64,000 nt of DNA from Elephas maximus indicus (lineage: Eukaryota; Chordata; Mammalia; Proboscidea; Elephantidae). The notes beneath the pieces are model-generated. The model saw only the letters and a list, made by a program, of their open reading frames with translations. It was not told the DNA's origin and ran no database searches. The position numbers were made by a program, and so were the translations under genes. The stretch is from NCBI RefSeq assembly GCF_024166365.1, contig NC_064838.1, forward strand, positions 75,408,001 to 75,472,000, given 5' to 3'. Below, piece by piece: positions 34,646-47,972 of the stretch (position 1 is its first letter; every line of letters starts with the position of its first letter).

Positions 34646-34653
34646 TATTTATA

Positions 34654-37600
34654 TGGCTATTCATAACACACAAATGATGCAAAATTGAAATGATTCATCA
34701 GAAAAGTCAAGGCTCAGAAGCAATTTCATGTCAATAAACTATGGGATTAAAGCACAAGGGTTACTTTCTTTTTATTAAAATTGTATACATTTGCCCTGAC
34801 CAAAAGAATTGGCCGACATGGACCACAGTCCTCGTGATCCAAAGAGAGAAATCGCCAGAGAAGCCTGACACATGATATGGAGCCTGTGGAGAACTGGGTG
34901 ATCTTGCTAGATAGAGGCAAGAGGGACACTTAGGGTAAAGGATGTCTTCCTCCACCCTCAATACCCTCAGAGCATGGACAGGTGAGAGCTAATAAGGGCT
35001 CACACACAGCCCAAGGCCAAGGATCAGCAAGGGACTATTTTCAACCCAGAGCCTTGAACTTGTGCTGTGTCACCCAAATGTAACATGTCTGCACCACTCT
35101 AGTAACCCAATGTAGTGCAATTCTGTGGAAAAAAAAATAATAATAAAGATACAACCTGCGGAGGCCATTTGTTTACTATACCACCCAATAGAAACTAGAG
35201 TCCCAGTCACAGGACCAGGGATAACTTTATTGCAGCCAAATAAGAATTCCTAAAGGCTTCTGGTTGGATAGGATAGAATATAGAGAATAACTTGAAAAGG
35301 AGAAATAGGGAGGGGCCCATGCAGTCAGTTCCAAGTTGGGGTGCCCTACACATAAGGTACTACAAACTTACCAATCTTAGGCACTGGAGAACTTAGAAAA
35401 TTTTTCAGAAGGCACTCTGAAGTGTAGAAGCAAGCATAGGGTTCTGCCTGCTTAGGTCTAAGTGCAGGGCTATAAAGTATCAGTTTTTCAGATCTATGAA
35501 TTTAAAGAGAGAATGTAAGCCATTTAGAGAGACCAAGGGAAGGACATGTGTTCCAAACAGAGGGACTAGCCAATGTTCGTACAGGCTCTATGGCAAGAGC
35601 ATACTAGGTCAGTAAGAGGAGGAGAAAGTGGGACATGGACTGGAGGAGTCAGTGAGGGGTCAGCCATGAGAGAGGAGTTCAGAGAGGTGTGAGGGTACCA
35701 AGATTACTGCTACCTGGTCTTTAACAATTGTAAGCTTTTGGCTTTTACCTTGAGTGACATGGAAGGCCACTGAAGTAGAGTCATGATATGATCTGACTTA
35801 TGGATTTAAAGGGTAATCATCGCTGACTTGCTCAGGATAGGCTTTTGGAGCAAGGGATGCAAAAGTAAATGCAGGGAGACAGGTAAGAGGCAATTGCAAT
35901 AATCCAGGTGAAAAATGACTGTGGTTCAGAATTTGGTGACAGCTCTAAAAATAAGAAGCTCTTGAATTTGTATATATGTTAATGTTAAAGTCAAGAGGAT
36001 TTCCTCATAGAGCAGACGTGGGTAATGAGAAAAAGAAATAGAAAAAATGTGCCATCAGTCAAGATGGAAGATGATGTAAAAGAGTCAGTTTGGAATGTGA
36101 GCAGAACCAGGAATACAGCTTTGGATTAGTTCAGTTTAAGAAATCTATTTGTCATTTAGATGGAAATACCATGAACCAGTTGGATTTTCAGGTCTCAACC
36201 TCAAGAAAGAAGTCTGGTCTGAGGTACTTATTTGGGAAACTTGGTCATGGGATATTAGATGATGAGGGAAGTGGAATCAAGGGAAGATATTTTTTAACAA
36301 AGAAAGAGGTAATGGATTGCTTCTTTGCTGATGTAAATGATCCAGTAGAGAAGGAAACAGAGATGAAATAAGAGACAGAAGAGATTCTTAGACCAGTGTC
36401 CTCATGTAAGCAGTGAGGAGAGAATGTCCCATGCAAAAGTAAAGAGCGTTTGATTGCCTTTGAAAAGGGTCAAAGATACTTCATTTAAAATAGCAGTTAA
36501 GAAGGCAGCATATAAGTGAATGGAGGCTGGCAGATTGAGAGACACATTTGTAGGAGCCTGGAAGCTCTCTTTTGATAGTTTAAATTATCTCAATAAAATA
36601 GGAAGTAACTTCATGTAATGTTTCTCATTAAGAGTGATGTTTGTGGTAGTTTTTTAGGCAGATACCTTTCCTCAAAAGAAAGTATTCTTCTACTCTTACT
36701 TTGCTAAACCTTAGTATCATGAATAGTAGTGAATTTTTCAAATCCTAATATAAAGGTAAGCATAAAACTTAAAGGCTAATATTAGTAATGCAAGTCTCTA
36801 TAACAAAACAGTAAGACCAACATCTGTTTCAGAAATCAGAGTGTCAAAAAAAAAAAAAATGTCAGCATTAAGCTGTTAAATAATATGTTTAATATTAAAG
36901 GTATTTACTATGAATTAATTTGGGGATCCCACAGAACAAATAAGAAATTTGTGAGATCTAATTAGCAGGTAATATTACAGCATGAAAAGTCAGAACAGCT
37001 CATACATATAATACAAAATGTAGATTCTGAGCCTGCTTTATTTTTTACAGTGACTTAAACAAGATAGAAATTTATTTCCCTCTCATACAAAGGAAGGTAG
37101 AGGCAAGTAGTATGGGGCTAGTTCATACAGCTAAACAACATCAGGATTACAGGCTCCTCAGTCTTGCATATCCATCAACCTTAACACACATTCTCATGGT
37201 CCATCTTGGCTGCTTGAATTTCAACCATAATTTCCCATTCACAGAATTACCATTTACGTTATCACTTAACTGGGTTCAAAAAGTTCAGTGCCCCCAAAAT
37301 AAGTTTTTTTTTTTTTCAGTTAAAAGAGTTTCAGAAAGCTTCTCTTCTTTAAGATATTTTTTGGGTCCTCTACATGAAGGTTATTCAAACCATGATGTGA
37401 ATGCCAAGCAGCTTAATAGATAATCTGACTCCCCACTTTTCCTGATTTCTTTTCACTGAATTATATTCTAAATAAGCATAAAATTCAATACTCCAAGATG
37501 AAAGTGATCTGAGGTGGAAATAATATCTCCTGGCCTCCACTTCAGTGTTTTTTTTTATATATATATTATATTATATATAACCTTCAGTATTACATGGTCC

Positions 37601-37683
37601 ATCCACTATAAAGTTCTTGTCTAAGCCCTTTTTGACTTCTTTCCTCTGGAAGTTTTATTTGTTTATTTATTTAAGTTTAATTG
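34654..37683. other. Gene-free DNA, end of Y and start of Y'
   Basis: 34.75-35.25 kb matches 46.13-46.65 kb and may be an old repeat of unknown family. 35.8-36.4 kb (CAATTGCAATAATCCAGGTG) and 37.0-37.25 kb resemble old interspersed repeats, also seen at 62.1-62.9 and 63.4-63.65 kb. No gene. Confidence 0.45.
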
Positions 37684-38668
37684 TTATTTATCATCAGAAT
37701 CTACCACCAATTTAGTCCACAATTTCCTCATGGCATTTTTCACTTCCTTATTCCTGAGAGTATAAATCATAGGATTGAGCAGTGGAGTTAGGATAATGTA
37801 AAACAGGGCCACCATCTTGTCAAAGGAGAAAGCAGATGGAGGTTGTGCATACACAAATATGCATAGGACAAAGAACAAAACCACAACAGCAATGTGACAA
37901 CCACAGGTGGGGAGAGCTTTCTGTCGTCCTTCAGAGCTATGAGTCCTTAAAAAAAAGAATTAGAGAGAGCAAAATGACACAATAAGAGATAAGTAACAAG
38001 GAGAAGTTTATGATGCAGAAAAACCCACTATTGACAACCACCAAAAGGCCAAGGATGTGAGTGTCTGTACAGGCAAGCTCCAATAATGGGTACAAATCAC
38101 ACATGAAGTGATCGACGACATTGGGGCCACAGAAGGGCAGCTGGAAAGTAAAGAGAATTTGTATCACAGAATGCAAGAAGCCCCCTGCCCAGGCTACCCC
38201 CATCAGAAGGCCACAGAGCCTCCAGTTCATGATAGAGGGGTAATGCAATGGCTTGTAAACGGCCACATAGCGGTCATAGGCCATGGCTGTGAGGACAATC
38301 ACCTCTACTCCAGCAAAGAAGTGCCCAGCAAAGAGCTGTGTCATGCAGCCCTTGAAGGAGATGGTTTTCCTCTCATAAAGGGAGTCCACAATCATCTTTG
38401 GGGCGATGACAGAGGAGATGCACGCATCCAGGAAGGACAGGAGAGCCAGAAAAAAGTACATAGGGGAGCCCAGGAGTGCTGGGCTGCTGTCGATGGTCAC
38501 CACAATTAGCAAATTGCCCCCAAGAGTTGCAAAGTAGACAAACAAAAATACAACAAATACTGTTTTTTGAACATTTAGATTCTGTGAAAGCCCCAAGAGA
38601 ATGAATTCAGTTACAAAGCTTTTGTTCTGCATGATTTCAGGGGAAAAGGTGAATTCTACAGTGGCCAT
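37684..38668 (-). pseudogene. OR4C15: Olfactory receptor pseudogene, OR4C15-like (gene C)
   Basis: Paralogue of gene B in unit Y'. The first 236 or so residues are open and well conserved: [10 protein letters not shown] (likely start 38,632), GN in TM1, PMYFF, an intact MAYDRY and [12 protein letters not shown]. Between TM5 and TM6, where family members have about one codon before THSSEG, C carries an A-rich excess of about 13 bases (plus-strand 37,947-37,959). This shifts the frame and brings a stop at once. The rest ([29 protein letters not shown]) is intact in another frame to 37,684. The lesion differs from that of B, so the two genes died separately. Apart from this indel the sequence looks well kept, which suggests recent loss. 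Confidence 0.9.
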
Positions 38669-41471
38669 ATAGAATCTAAAATTACGAGAAAGAGATATTT
38701 GTCTCAGACGAGTTTAAGGTGTTAGCATAGCCCTCAACAGGCTGGTGCATCCATAAGCAAAGTTATTTTAAGTGCCTGTTTTGTGGTTGAAAACACAAAA
38801 TGAGAAATTTATCAAAGGCGGTTGTGAGACATCAGGCAGAATTGAGGTTAAATACTTTAAAACAGAGTTTCAATATTATAGAAGGAAACATTCATATGTG
38901 CTAGAGATGACCAATAGCGTTTATCTTAGGTGCCACTGATTAGTTGGTAGTGGCTACCTGGAGTGAATTGTTGAGGATTCTGAAGCACATCCAAGCTCTG
39001 AGGAAAGGAGGGCTGTAATGTGTTAGATATGTCTGCCATTGACATGGCATGGGAACCAGGATGACTTGCATGGGAAATCCATCTCTCATCAGGAAACCGC
39101 TCCTATCTACAAATAGAAGAAGAGATAGCATGCAGTTTAAGAGGCACTTAGAAATCATGCCTACTCCCTAAATATTTAAAATCAGAGCTCAAGTGGGCCT
39201 TTAAGGTGAATTAATTGATTTCTTATAAAAAAAAAGACCCTATGGAAATGTGCTTATATTTATGCTTAGTAAATACTAGCTATACATTAAAGGTTGAGTT
39301 GCTTTTTATTATTCGTCATTTTAAGATGAAAAAGAGGCTGATAATAATACCACTTCAGTTTGTCGTGCTGATGACTAAGTGAAATCATGCAAGGAAAGCA
39401 ATTTCTCAAGCGATGGTGTTTAGAATAAAGTCCATGTTAGGTTTTATAATTCCTATGTCCCTGGTAAGAAACTCATGCTTTGAGAGGTTAAGGTAAAAAA
39501 AAAATTACCAAAAGGTGGATCTGGATTTTCTGGCTCCAAAGCCCATGTGTAATCCACTGGATTGATAAGGAAATGGGTGAGAATGTTTCTTTTCTAGGGA
39601 GAACTTCAGAACACGGACAGCCTTCTAGAGTCTCCAACCAACTCTCAAAGTTAAAATTTTCTGATTGATTTGATCGTGTACAAATGGGACACCTCAGAGA
39701 AAGAAATTCCAAAGGATTTTTGATCAGAAGGTAATGGCCTCACCTTAAAACACACTATTAAAAAAAAAAAAAGTTGCAACGGAGTGGATTCTGACTCATA
39801 GCAACCCAGTAAGGGTCATGTACACATACAAATTAACAACAACCATATAGAAACAGCACATTAAATACAAACCAGTCTTAAGGCTTTACCAATTATTAAC
39901 CAATCATTTATATAACATGCCCCACAGGATCAAGTACAGTTCTTCAAGGTTTCAGGTTATATCTGCTTTAAAATTACATAGCTTCAATGTAAAATAGTTC
40001 ATATATAGCTTACCTGATCATCTGGCAGGGTTATGCTGATGGCCAATTTCAAAAATGTGAAAATGTTACTTATGATAAAGAACTGTTGTAAATTGTTGTT
40101 ATTATTATCTCACTTAATAAGCCAGTTGCTTTACCCTTTGAAAGCATTTCCATGAGTCTACCGGATAATTACTTCAACTTTTGACTTCCTTTTCCATAGG
40201 CAGACACAGCTTTGAAGATTGAGTGTGTCCTCACCTGTGCACATATAGCAGAAATTTATCAGTCAAGTAGTTCACATGATTACATGTTTACTAAAGAGAT
40301 GAATAAAAGAACAGTGGGGCTTATTGTGAGAATTATCAGTAAACTGATTTTGTTGAATGTCACTAGAATTAACAAATAAAATCAGCAAATATGTAATTGT
40401 GTAAGTTAATATCTTCTGTTTCCTTGCTTAATAACAATCATTTCCTTATAGTACCAAGGTCTAGGCAATCCTAAACTATGCCACCGCTATTAACTCCATA
40501 TCCAGCTACAAGTTCGCACCCTGAAGAGTATAATACAAACTCAATGAGGTCATTGTGTCTGTCAACAACCTTTTATTAAAAATTAAAGAATATCAATATA
40601 TGATCCAAGAGTGGTCAATTTATCCTAGGACCAAAGCAAGAGAGACAATGCAGTGAAATGAATAACAACATCAACTCCAAACTCATACAGACCTGGGTTC
40701 AAATCCAATCTCTTCTGTTTTGTTATGGGTTATGGAACAAGTTATTTAAAAGCTCTGGTTTCCACTTTCGGAAAGTGAATTTAATGTCTATTGATAGAAT
40801 CAGATAACAGTATACACATAAAATCTTTCAATAAGAGATCAAGCCCCCAGACCACCAACACAGAGAAGAATTGTCAACATTTTCATTTATGCTTAATTTT
40901 CACTTTACCACAAACAGGGATCTTAAGTGCTTTTACTGATAAGCCCTCTGACTCATCTTTCTATTACTTTAAATGTATAAATTATTTTAATTGGTCACAG
41001 TGTAAATATGCTTTTTTTTTTTTAAAAGCATTCTACTTTTAAATGATCTTTGTAATCACTTAGTAGCTCTCAAACCCATGAGTACACTTGTACTTCAGGT
41101 AGCTTCTTTAGACAAAGGAAATCAAATTGGCTTTATATTAATCTGTACTAATAAGTTTTAATACTTAAATAATTCTTACTTTTCCACTTCCCCATTATGG
41201 GGGTTCTAAGAGTAATACAATTTTAGATCTACAATGCCCATTAGATAGAAACAAAATAGCTCTCTATGTTTTCAGATGAAATGAATTTGCAAAATTAGCG
41301 TGAAAATGTTGACAATGAAGCGTACAGTGTCCTCATGGTTTATGATCACAAGGTTTATGATTCTAAGTCATATAAAAGGCAATTTTCCTGAATTGGGTCC
41401 TAGAACAGAAAAAGGACAGTAGTGGAAGAGCTAGTTAATTATGAATAAAGTCTGGAGTTTAATTAATAGTA
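38669..41471. other. 5' flank of gene C, gene-free
   Basis: Partner of 25.8-28.68 kb. No gene or clear regulatory element. Contains a SINE tail at 39,753 and a MIR-like patch at 39,345-39,570. Confidence 0.5.
39753..39815 (-). mobile_element. SINE tail fragment, reverse
   Basis: A-run followed by GTGGATTCTGACTCATAGCA, the reverse of the SINE 3' end only. Confidence 0.7.
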
Positions 41472-41475
41472 ATAT

Positions 41476-42150
41476 TGAGATAGGGAAGAAAAAGGCACTG
41501 AACTCCTAGGCAAGGAGCCCTGCAACACCTGCAACTTACTTACAATACTACGTGCTTGGCTAATGCAAAACCTCTATCTTGAAGTATTCACTGAGGGAAG
41601 AACAATATACTCCCTTGTAAGATGTTTTTCAGAAGGACTGACCTGATCTGTTCCCTGGAGCATGGGCAGACATCCACAAGGTGACTGACGGATGACCTCT
41701 GCCTGATGCTAGTACCTGCAACAGGAATTGAACTGGCTTCTCAGAGGGACTGCCCAGGCATAACGCCCCATAATAAGTTCTGCCACCCAGTCCCAGAAGC
41801 CTTTGCTACTGGTTCCATCTTGGATTCCAGATGGACGTGCAACCTAATTCAGTACGCACTGCCATTCTGAGAAATCCTCTCCCCTCCCCGAAAGAAACCT
41901 ACTAAATGTTCGTTACCCTATTATCCTTGCCAAACCCATATAAGCCCCAGAAAAACCTTTGTTGGGGGGAACAGAGGGTAGCATTGCTTGGTCCCTCTCT
42001 GTTTCTGCTCCCGAGCCTTCACTTTCTTTCTGCCGCTAATAAACCTTGTTCGTGTGGAAACTCTGAGCCTCTCCTGGTCATTCTTGGTCAGTAGAAGGCA
42101 AGAACCTAGGCTGGGCTTAGTTCCAAGCTGGGAATCCTTGCCCTGCAACA
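41476..42150 (+). mobile_element. Solo LTR, class I (ERV1-like)
   Basis: A 675-base element from TGAGATAGGG to CCCTGCAACA, flanked by a 4-base duplication, ATAT (41,472-41,475 and 42,151-42,154), as for gammaretrovirus-like elements. It has a TATA-like CATATAAG near 41,936, an AATAAA near 42,037 and a pyrimidine-rich U3/R character. It is absent from the same place in unit Y. Only the LTR remains. Family by structure, not by database match. Confidence 0.8.
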
Positions 42151-44137
42151 ATATCCCAATGTTTGTTTCACAGGTTTTACAAATGTACTCAGGGTTAGGT
42201 GAGATGTGAACATTAGGAGGTGTATACAAGAACTCCCTATGCGATCTGTGCAACTTCTCTGTAAATCTAAAATTAGTGACAATTAAAGCTTCATTAAAAA
42301 AAAAAAAAGATAATTGTTCTGTTTCTGCTATCACTAAATAGCCATGTGCCCTTGAAAAAACAATTAAGCCTCAGTGTGCTCTCCTATAAAGTAGTGAGAA
42401 TAACACTTGTGCAAGCTGCTTCACTCGCAGGAATCTAACAAGACAGCAATTATGAAAGTGATTGGCAAAATATAAAGTTGTAAACACTTTTTTTTTTTTT
42501 TTGTTTGGGTTTAAGAGAGTGATGTCAGCATTATTTTCAAGCAGTGACCACACACACAAATTGAGCTAGAAAGTTAAATCAGCTTAAGAATAAACTGTGT
42601 GTTTTTAAAATCAAGGTTTTTTTTGTTTGTTTGTTTGTTTTAATTAAGTTAATAGGGCATATTGCTGTGGATATAATACTACTTAATAATATAAAGACAT
42701 AGAAGGTGAAGTATTTTTACACGTCAAATGAGAAAAACAGAAGATAAGTTGTAATACTCCTGCACATTTGTATAGATATTTTAAAATAATTTTAAAAACT
42801 AAAACAGAACATATGAAAATGGTAGAGATTTTTTAATCTTTATATATCATATAAAGATTTAAAATGTTTGTGTTTAATCAAGGTTAAACCCACTAAACCA
42901 TATTTTCCACTAGTTGAACAGCTCAGAAAAGGAGGTGGGATTTGGGGATAATTTTATCATTTATCCAATATAATTTGTTTGCATAGGTAGAATTATCATG
43001 CTAACATAATATAGATTAGACTGTTATATTAAAAACTAAAAATAATTGCAAACGTTCCATAAATAGCCATACCATCAGGTCCAGCCTGATAACAATCTTA
43101 AATTACGTCTCTGTCTTAGGAAGCAGCTTACTCTGCCCAAGTTTCCCCTAGAAGATTCCATGGTCTTTCCTTTCCTGACAGCCAGAGGCTGCACCACAGA
43201 TTGCTTAGGGTCCTCTGAAGGCCAGCTGCGAACTGTGGCCTCCGGGGCATCTCCTGGGGCTGTGACACTGCAAGCTTGACCCCCACTACCCTCATTGCCC
43301 ACTATTTCCTTTCTATCAATTTTATCAGGAAACAGAAAAATTAATTCTAATGCCAATCTTTCTGAAAACAAGAGAAGTTTCTGTTTCAACTTTGAAGTAT
43401 ATATAACATTCAAAAATAAATGCAGATTTACTGGTAAGGTTGTCATTGTAAGTAATGTTTTTGTAATATCTTTCAAACAATAAAGATATAAATGTATATT
43501 TTAGAATCATTTATATACAGATATATTTGCATATCAGTCATATCTACATATGAATATGACTTCCTAAATTAATACAGTTATTACAAATTAAAATAATAGA
43601 TTAAATTCCATTCTTTCTCTGTTAATTTCCTTAGTCCACTGTGGCTTTGATCCAAGATATTATTACCATTTGTTTCAGCAATATATATTCCTGGTCTGTT
43701 TACTTAAGCATACCCCCTTCCCTGACAACCTGGGAAATCTCTTCGGTTCACACTGCAGATGCTTTTCCCTTCCTCAGTGTTGTTCTGCTGATTTCTCTAA
43801 ACATCTCCCTTTAAACTCTTGCTATTTCTGGAATTTAAAAATAATAATAACTTCTCTGTGTTCCTACCTGGGTCCTTTCTGATGGATGTCTGAGCCTTCT
43901 TTGTTCTCTCTTGGAAGTTTAGTTCATTTAAGGAGAGAGAAAAGGGGTCCCAATGTAGCAATACAGTAGTTCATAGCTTTAGTTGTTTAAACATTCTTGA
44001 ACAATTCTGTGACAAAAACTTAATGCTAACTATGACATCAAAGGTACTTATTGAAAATTTCCTCAGAAGATTGTGCTCTGTGATTTGAAAAAATAACTCT
44101 TTTCTTAATCTTAATTCCCTGCCCTGTGATATTTGTC

Positions 44138-44275
44138 AAGTCAATTCTGACTCATAGTGACCCTATAGGACAGAGTAGAACTGTCTCCATAGAGTTTCCA
44201 GGGAGGGCCTGGTGGATTCCAACTGCTGAGCTTTTGGTTAACAGCCCTAGCTCTTAACCACTATGCCACCGAGAT
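44138..44275 (-). mobile_element. AfroSINE in Y', reverse
   Basis: GTCAAGTCAATTCTGACTCA through TTAACCACTATGCCACCGAG. It lies within tens of bases of the position matching the 32,721 insertion, but in the opposite orientation. Confidence 0.88.
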
Positions 44276-44609
44276 TTCTAAGTGTGTATTATTATGTATA
44301 GGAATTCTGTAAATGATAAAGTAGTAGTCGAGGTCCCATGGTCCTCCATCAGTATTCTTTAAAGCCTCAGAAAATCCCACTTTTCCATCTACAACACCAG
44401 GAAGGGAAGAGTGTGAGGGGATAAATGATAAATGTAGATACATTCCAAAAGAACAAATAAAATGCTATAGAGAGAGCTAGGATGAAATATGCACTTGTTG
44501 CACTGCTAAGTTATTTGAACTTAATTTGAAGACGACAAGCTGAAGATAGATCTAATTTCATAAGACTTTAAATAACTGGTACTCCCAACCCAGAAAAAGC
44601 TTTGTATTA

Positions 44610-44830
44610 TATTAGCTGCTATTTATAGAGCATTTATTATGCATCACTTCATATATTTCCACAAACCTTACTAATGCCATTATCACCTTTAAAGATGAGG
44701 CATCCGAAAACCAGAAAGGTGATGTCACTAGCCCAAGTGTTCACATCATTGATAGACTCATGCACTAAATTTGGTAGTTTGGCCACAACGCTCACACTTG
44801 TAAGTACTACAACACACTTTGAAAATCCCC
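44610..44830 (+). mobile_element. MIR (paralogue)
   Basis: Y' partner of 33,215-33,420, with TTTAAAGATGAGGCATCCGA matching the MIR 3' core. Confidence 0.7.
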
Positions 44831-45621
44831 TCAGAAAATGCAAAAATGTGAATTATAAATCTCACCATCAATCAGTCCCTTGAAAATTCTGGTGCTGGCA
44901 ATCTCCTATTCTTTATCAAGAAAAGTCCATTCAGTGGCTGGATAAAAAGTGAATGCCATTTCCAAGTCTTATTTCTACATCTAAGAGAGAGAGAAAACCT
45001 CACAGGCACACAAGGTAGAGAATGTTCCCCGCTGCTTCTCAAGTGCTGCCTTCAACATGTTCTTGGGAACAAAAAGAAACCAAAGTTTCCTCCTTTAGTT
45101 CCATCTAGAATTTAAAGAGGTTTTCCTGAGAGGACAGGAGCCTGTAGAACTGCCTCTCAGTTGCCCCCCAGGGTTTAAAAATTTCCCATCAGTATGATTC
45201 TCCAAGACATGATTTTTTTTTTTGACTAGCTTAGGTGTTGTGAATACTTTCATGTTCCTGACCAATTAGGTTTTTTTTTTTTTTTAATCTGCTCCTGAGT
45301 ATCAATTTGAAGATGACTTCATGTCCCTTTATGTTCAGGAATAGAACACTGTGTATGCCAGGATGGAAATGCCTATGTTCTTGTAAATGCAAGAGCTGAG
45401 TTCTGGGATAAGGCCCAGCATCAATCCATGAGGGTAGCAAGTGGTGTTCTTGGACAGGGTAGTAATGAGTACTTTTCAAAAAATATCTTTTGCATCCTAT
45501 TCTGACTCCTAGTTATTTCATGCATAAATAGGTAAAAATGCATAGATTAATTCAAATGTTATTTTTTTTCTCTCAATAATCTTGATATTCCATGACTTTG
45601 AAACTAAAAGCCTGATTTCTG

Positions 45622-45825
45622 TCCCTGGGTGGTGCAAATGTTTAACACACTCAGCTGCTAACCAAAACACTGGAACTTGAAGTCCACCTCCAGGCACTTC
45701 AGAAGAAAGGCCTAGCCATCAACTTTCAAAAAATCTGTCCTTGAAAACCTTATGGAGTATAATTCTACCCTGATACATACTGGGTCTCCATCAGTCAAAA
45801 TCAACTTGATAGCAACTGCTTTTGT
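45622..45825 (+). mobile_element. AfroSINE, GGCCTG variant (shared with Y)
   Basis: Partner of the copy at 34,203, same orientation and block structure. Confidence 0.85.
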
Positions 45826-47611
45826 TTTAAAGAATTTTTTCTCTTTTCATTTTATTGGAAAGGAATGAAAGACAGAGCTGTTGACTCCAATGGAATGTAA
45901 CATTATGACTGAAGTTTTAGGGAAAACTGGAGGTGGCCCATCAGGCCACTTCAGAAGGGTTACAAACCTAACAGTTTGTTGCTCCATACTATATTTAAAC
46001 ATTTTACTCTACCTATTTATATGGCTATTTATACTCCACGAAAGATGCAGAATTGAAGTGATTCATCAGAAAAGTCATGGCCAAGAACCTTCACATCAAT
46101 CAGCAATGGGATTAAAGAACATGTGTTGCTTTCTTTTTATTAAAATTTTAAATATCTGTCTTCACCAAAAGAACTGGCTGACATGGACCACACTTGTCAT
46201 GATCCACGGAAAGAATTCCCCAGAGAAGTGCCTGACACATGGCATGGAACCTGTGGAAGCACTGGGTGATCTCACTAGGTAATAAGAGGGACACTCAGGG
46301 TAAAGATATCTTCCCTCACTCTCAACACCCTCAGCTAGTGCATGGATGGGTGAGAGCTGGTAAGGGCCCACACCATGGCACAGGGCTAAGGTTCATCAGG
46401 GCACCGTTTTTACCCCGAGCCCTGAACATGTGCTGTGTCACCAAACTCAGCATGTTAACACCACTCTGGGAACCCAGTGTAGTGCAATCCTGTGAAAAAC
46501 ATAAAGAACCGGCCTGCAGAAGCCATTGCCTTGCCAGATCACCTAACTGGAGCTAGGCGTCTGGCCACAAAAAAAGGGATTACTTGATTGGAGCTGAATA
46601 AGAGCTCCTGGAGGCTTCTGGTTGACCTTATGCATCGAACAGATTATGGAAGAATAACCTGAAAAGGAGAAATAGGGAGGGGTCCATGCAGTCAGATCCA
46701 ATTTGGGATGCCCCACACATAAGGAACTACAGACTTCCCAATCCTAGGCAATGGAGAATTTAGAAAATCTTGCTGAAGGCACTCCAAAGTGTTGAAGCAA
46801 GGACAAGGTCCTGCTTGCCCAGGTCTAAGTGTAGTGCTATCTAAAATATCAGTTCTTCAAATCTATTAACATAAAGGGAGAGTATAAGCCATATAGAGAG
46901 ACTGAGGGAAGCGAATGTGTTCTGGACAGAGGGAATAGCTGACGTATGTACATACTCTATGACAAGAGCATACCTGCTCAGTAAGAGGAACAGAAAGGGG
47001 TCACATGGACTGAAAGATCACTGAGGGGTCAGCCATGACAGAGGAGTTGAGAGAGGAGTGAGGGTGCCATGATTACTGCAGTATCCCATTGTTCTCTTCA
47101 AATATTTCCTCTTGGTCTACGTACAGGTTCTGGAATTCCCATTCTTCACAATGTAATCCATAATTTGTTATGATCCACACAGTCACATGCCTTTGCATAG
47201 TCAGTAAATCACAAGTAAACATCTTTTTGGTATTCTCTGCTTTCAGCCAAGATCTACCTGACATCAGTAATGATATTCTTCATTCCACAAACTCTTCTGA
47301 ATCCAGCTTGAATTTCCAGAAGTTCCCTGCAGATGCACTACTGCTGTGACCGCTTTTGAATGATTTTCAGTAACATTTTACTTCTCTGTGAAATTAATGA
47401 TTTTGTTTGATAATTTCCACATTCTGTTGGATCACCTTTCTTTGGAATGGGCACAAATATGGACCTCTTCCAGTCAGTAGGCTAGGTAGGTATCTTCCTA
47501 ATTCCTTGGTATAGATGAGTGAGCACCTCCGGAGTTTCATCCGTTTGTTGAAACATCTCAGTTGGAATTCCATCAATTCCTGGAGCCTAAGTTTTCACCA
47601 GTATCTTCAGT

Positions 47612-47675
47612 GTTGCTATAGGGTCGACATGAGCCAGAATCTAATGCAGGACAATTTTATTTACTTATTTATTTA
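47612..47675 (+). mobile_element. SINE tail fragment inside RTE
   Basis: GCTATAGGGTCGACATGAGC then an AT-rich stretch interrupts the RTE at 47.6 kb. The RTE at 30.16 kb lacks it. Confidence 0.7.
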
Positions 47676-47693
47676 ACACAGCTTGGACGTCTT

Positions 47694-47972
47694 CCTTCAA
47701 TACTATCAGTTCGTGATCATAAGCTACCTCCTTTTGAACATTGACCAATTATTTGAGTACAGCGACTTTGTGTATTCTTTCAATCTCCTTCAATATTATC
47801 AGTTCGTGATCATATGTTACCTCCTTTTGAACATTGACCAATTATTTGAGTACAACGACTTTGTGTATTCTTTCAATCTCCTTCAATACTATCAGTTTGT
47901 GATCCTATGCTATCTCCTTTTGAACACTGACCAATTATTTGAGTACAGCGACTTTGTGTATTCTTTCAATCT
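47694..47972. repeat. Three tandem copies of a 93-bp unit inside RTE
   Basis: The CCTTCAAT marker recurs at 47,694, 47,787 and 47,880, exactly 93 bases apart. Copies are nearly identical. The single-copy counterpart is in the RTE at about 30,160-30,290. The period is a multiple of three, so both strands keep phase across the copies. Confidence 0.92.

Larger units (their letters stand above)
24416..37310. repeat. Segmental duplication unit Y (OR4C15-like unit, full length)
   Basis: This unit of about 12.9 kb begins just 3' of gene B and ends where unit Y' begins with the same 3'-flank sequence. It aligns with Y' to about 35.7 kb, and its last 1.8 kb also aligns with 61.83-63.7 kb. It is the most complete copy and the reference for the other two. 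Confidence 0.8.
37311..47082. repeat. Segmental duplication unit Y' (truncated)
   Basis: Starts 3' of gene C and aligns with Y. Anchors: gene B to C; 27,531 to 40,455; 31,600 to 43,080; 33,215 to 44,610; 34,203 to 45,622; 35,661 to 47,031. The match stops at 47,082, where RTE sequence begins, so the final 1.5 kb of the unit is missing. Confidence 0.8.
42155..47082. other. Gene-free DNA of unit Y'
   Basis: Partner of 30.33-35.7 kb. Holds a MIR, a reverse SINE and a shared GGCCTG-variant SINE, listed separately. Nothing else recognised. Confidence 0.5.

Noticed and set aside
34750-35250. Possible old LTR shared with 46.13-46.65 kb
   Set aside because: No terminal TG/CA pair or target duplication found; left unassigned.
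41921-42334. 137-codon reverse open frame
   Set aside because: Runs across the end of an LTR and its flank in antisense; chance.
43075-43476. 133-codon reverse open frame
   Set aside because: No family resemblance, and the paralogous Y sequence at 31.6-32.0 kb does not keep it.
47694-47972. CRISPR-like spaced repeat
   Set aside because: Units are contiguous with no spacers, and this is a mammalian LINE.
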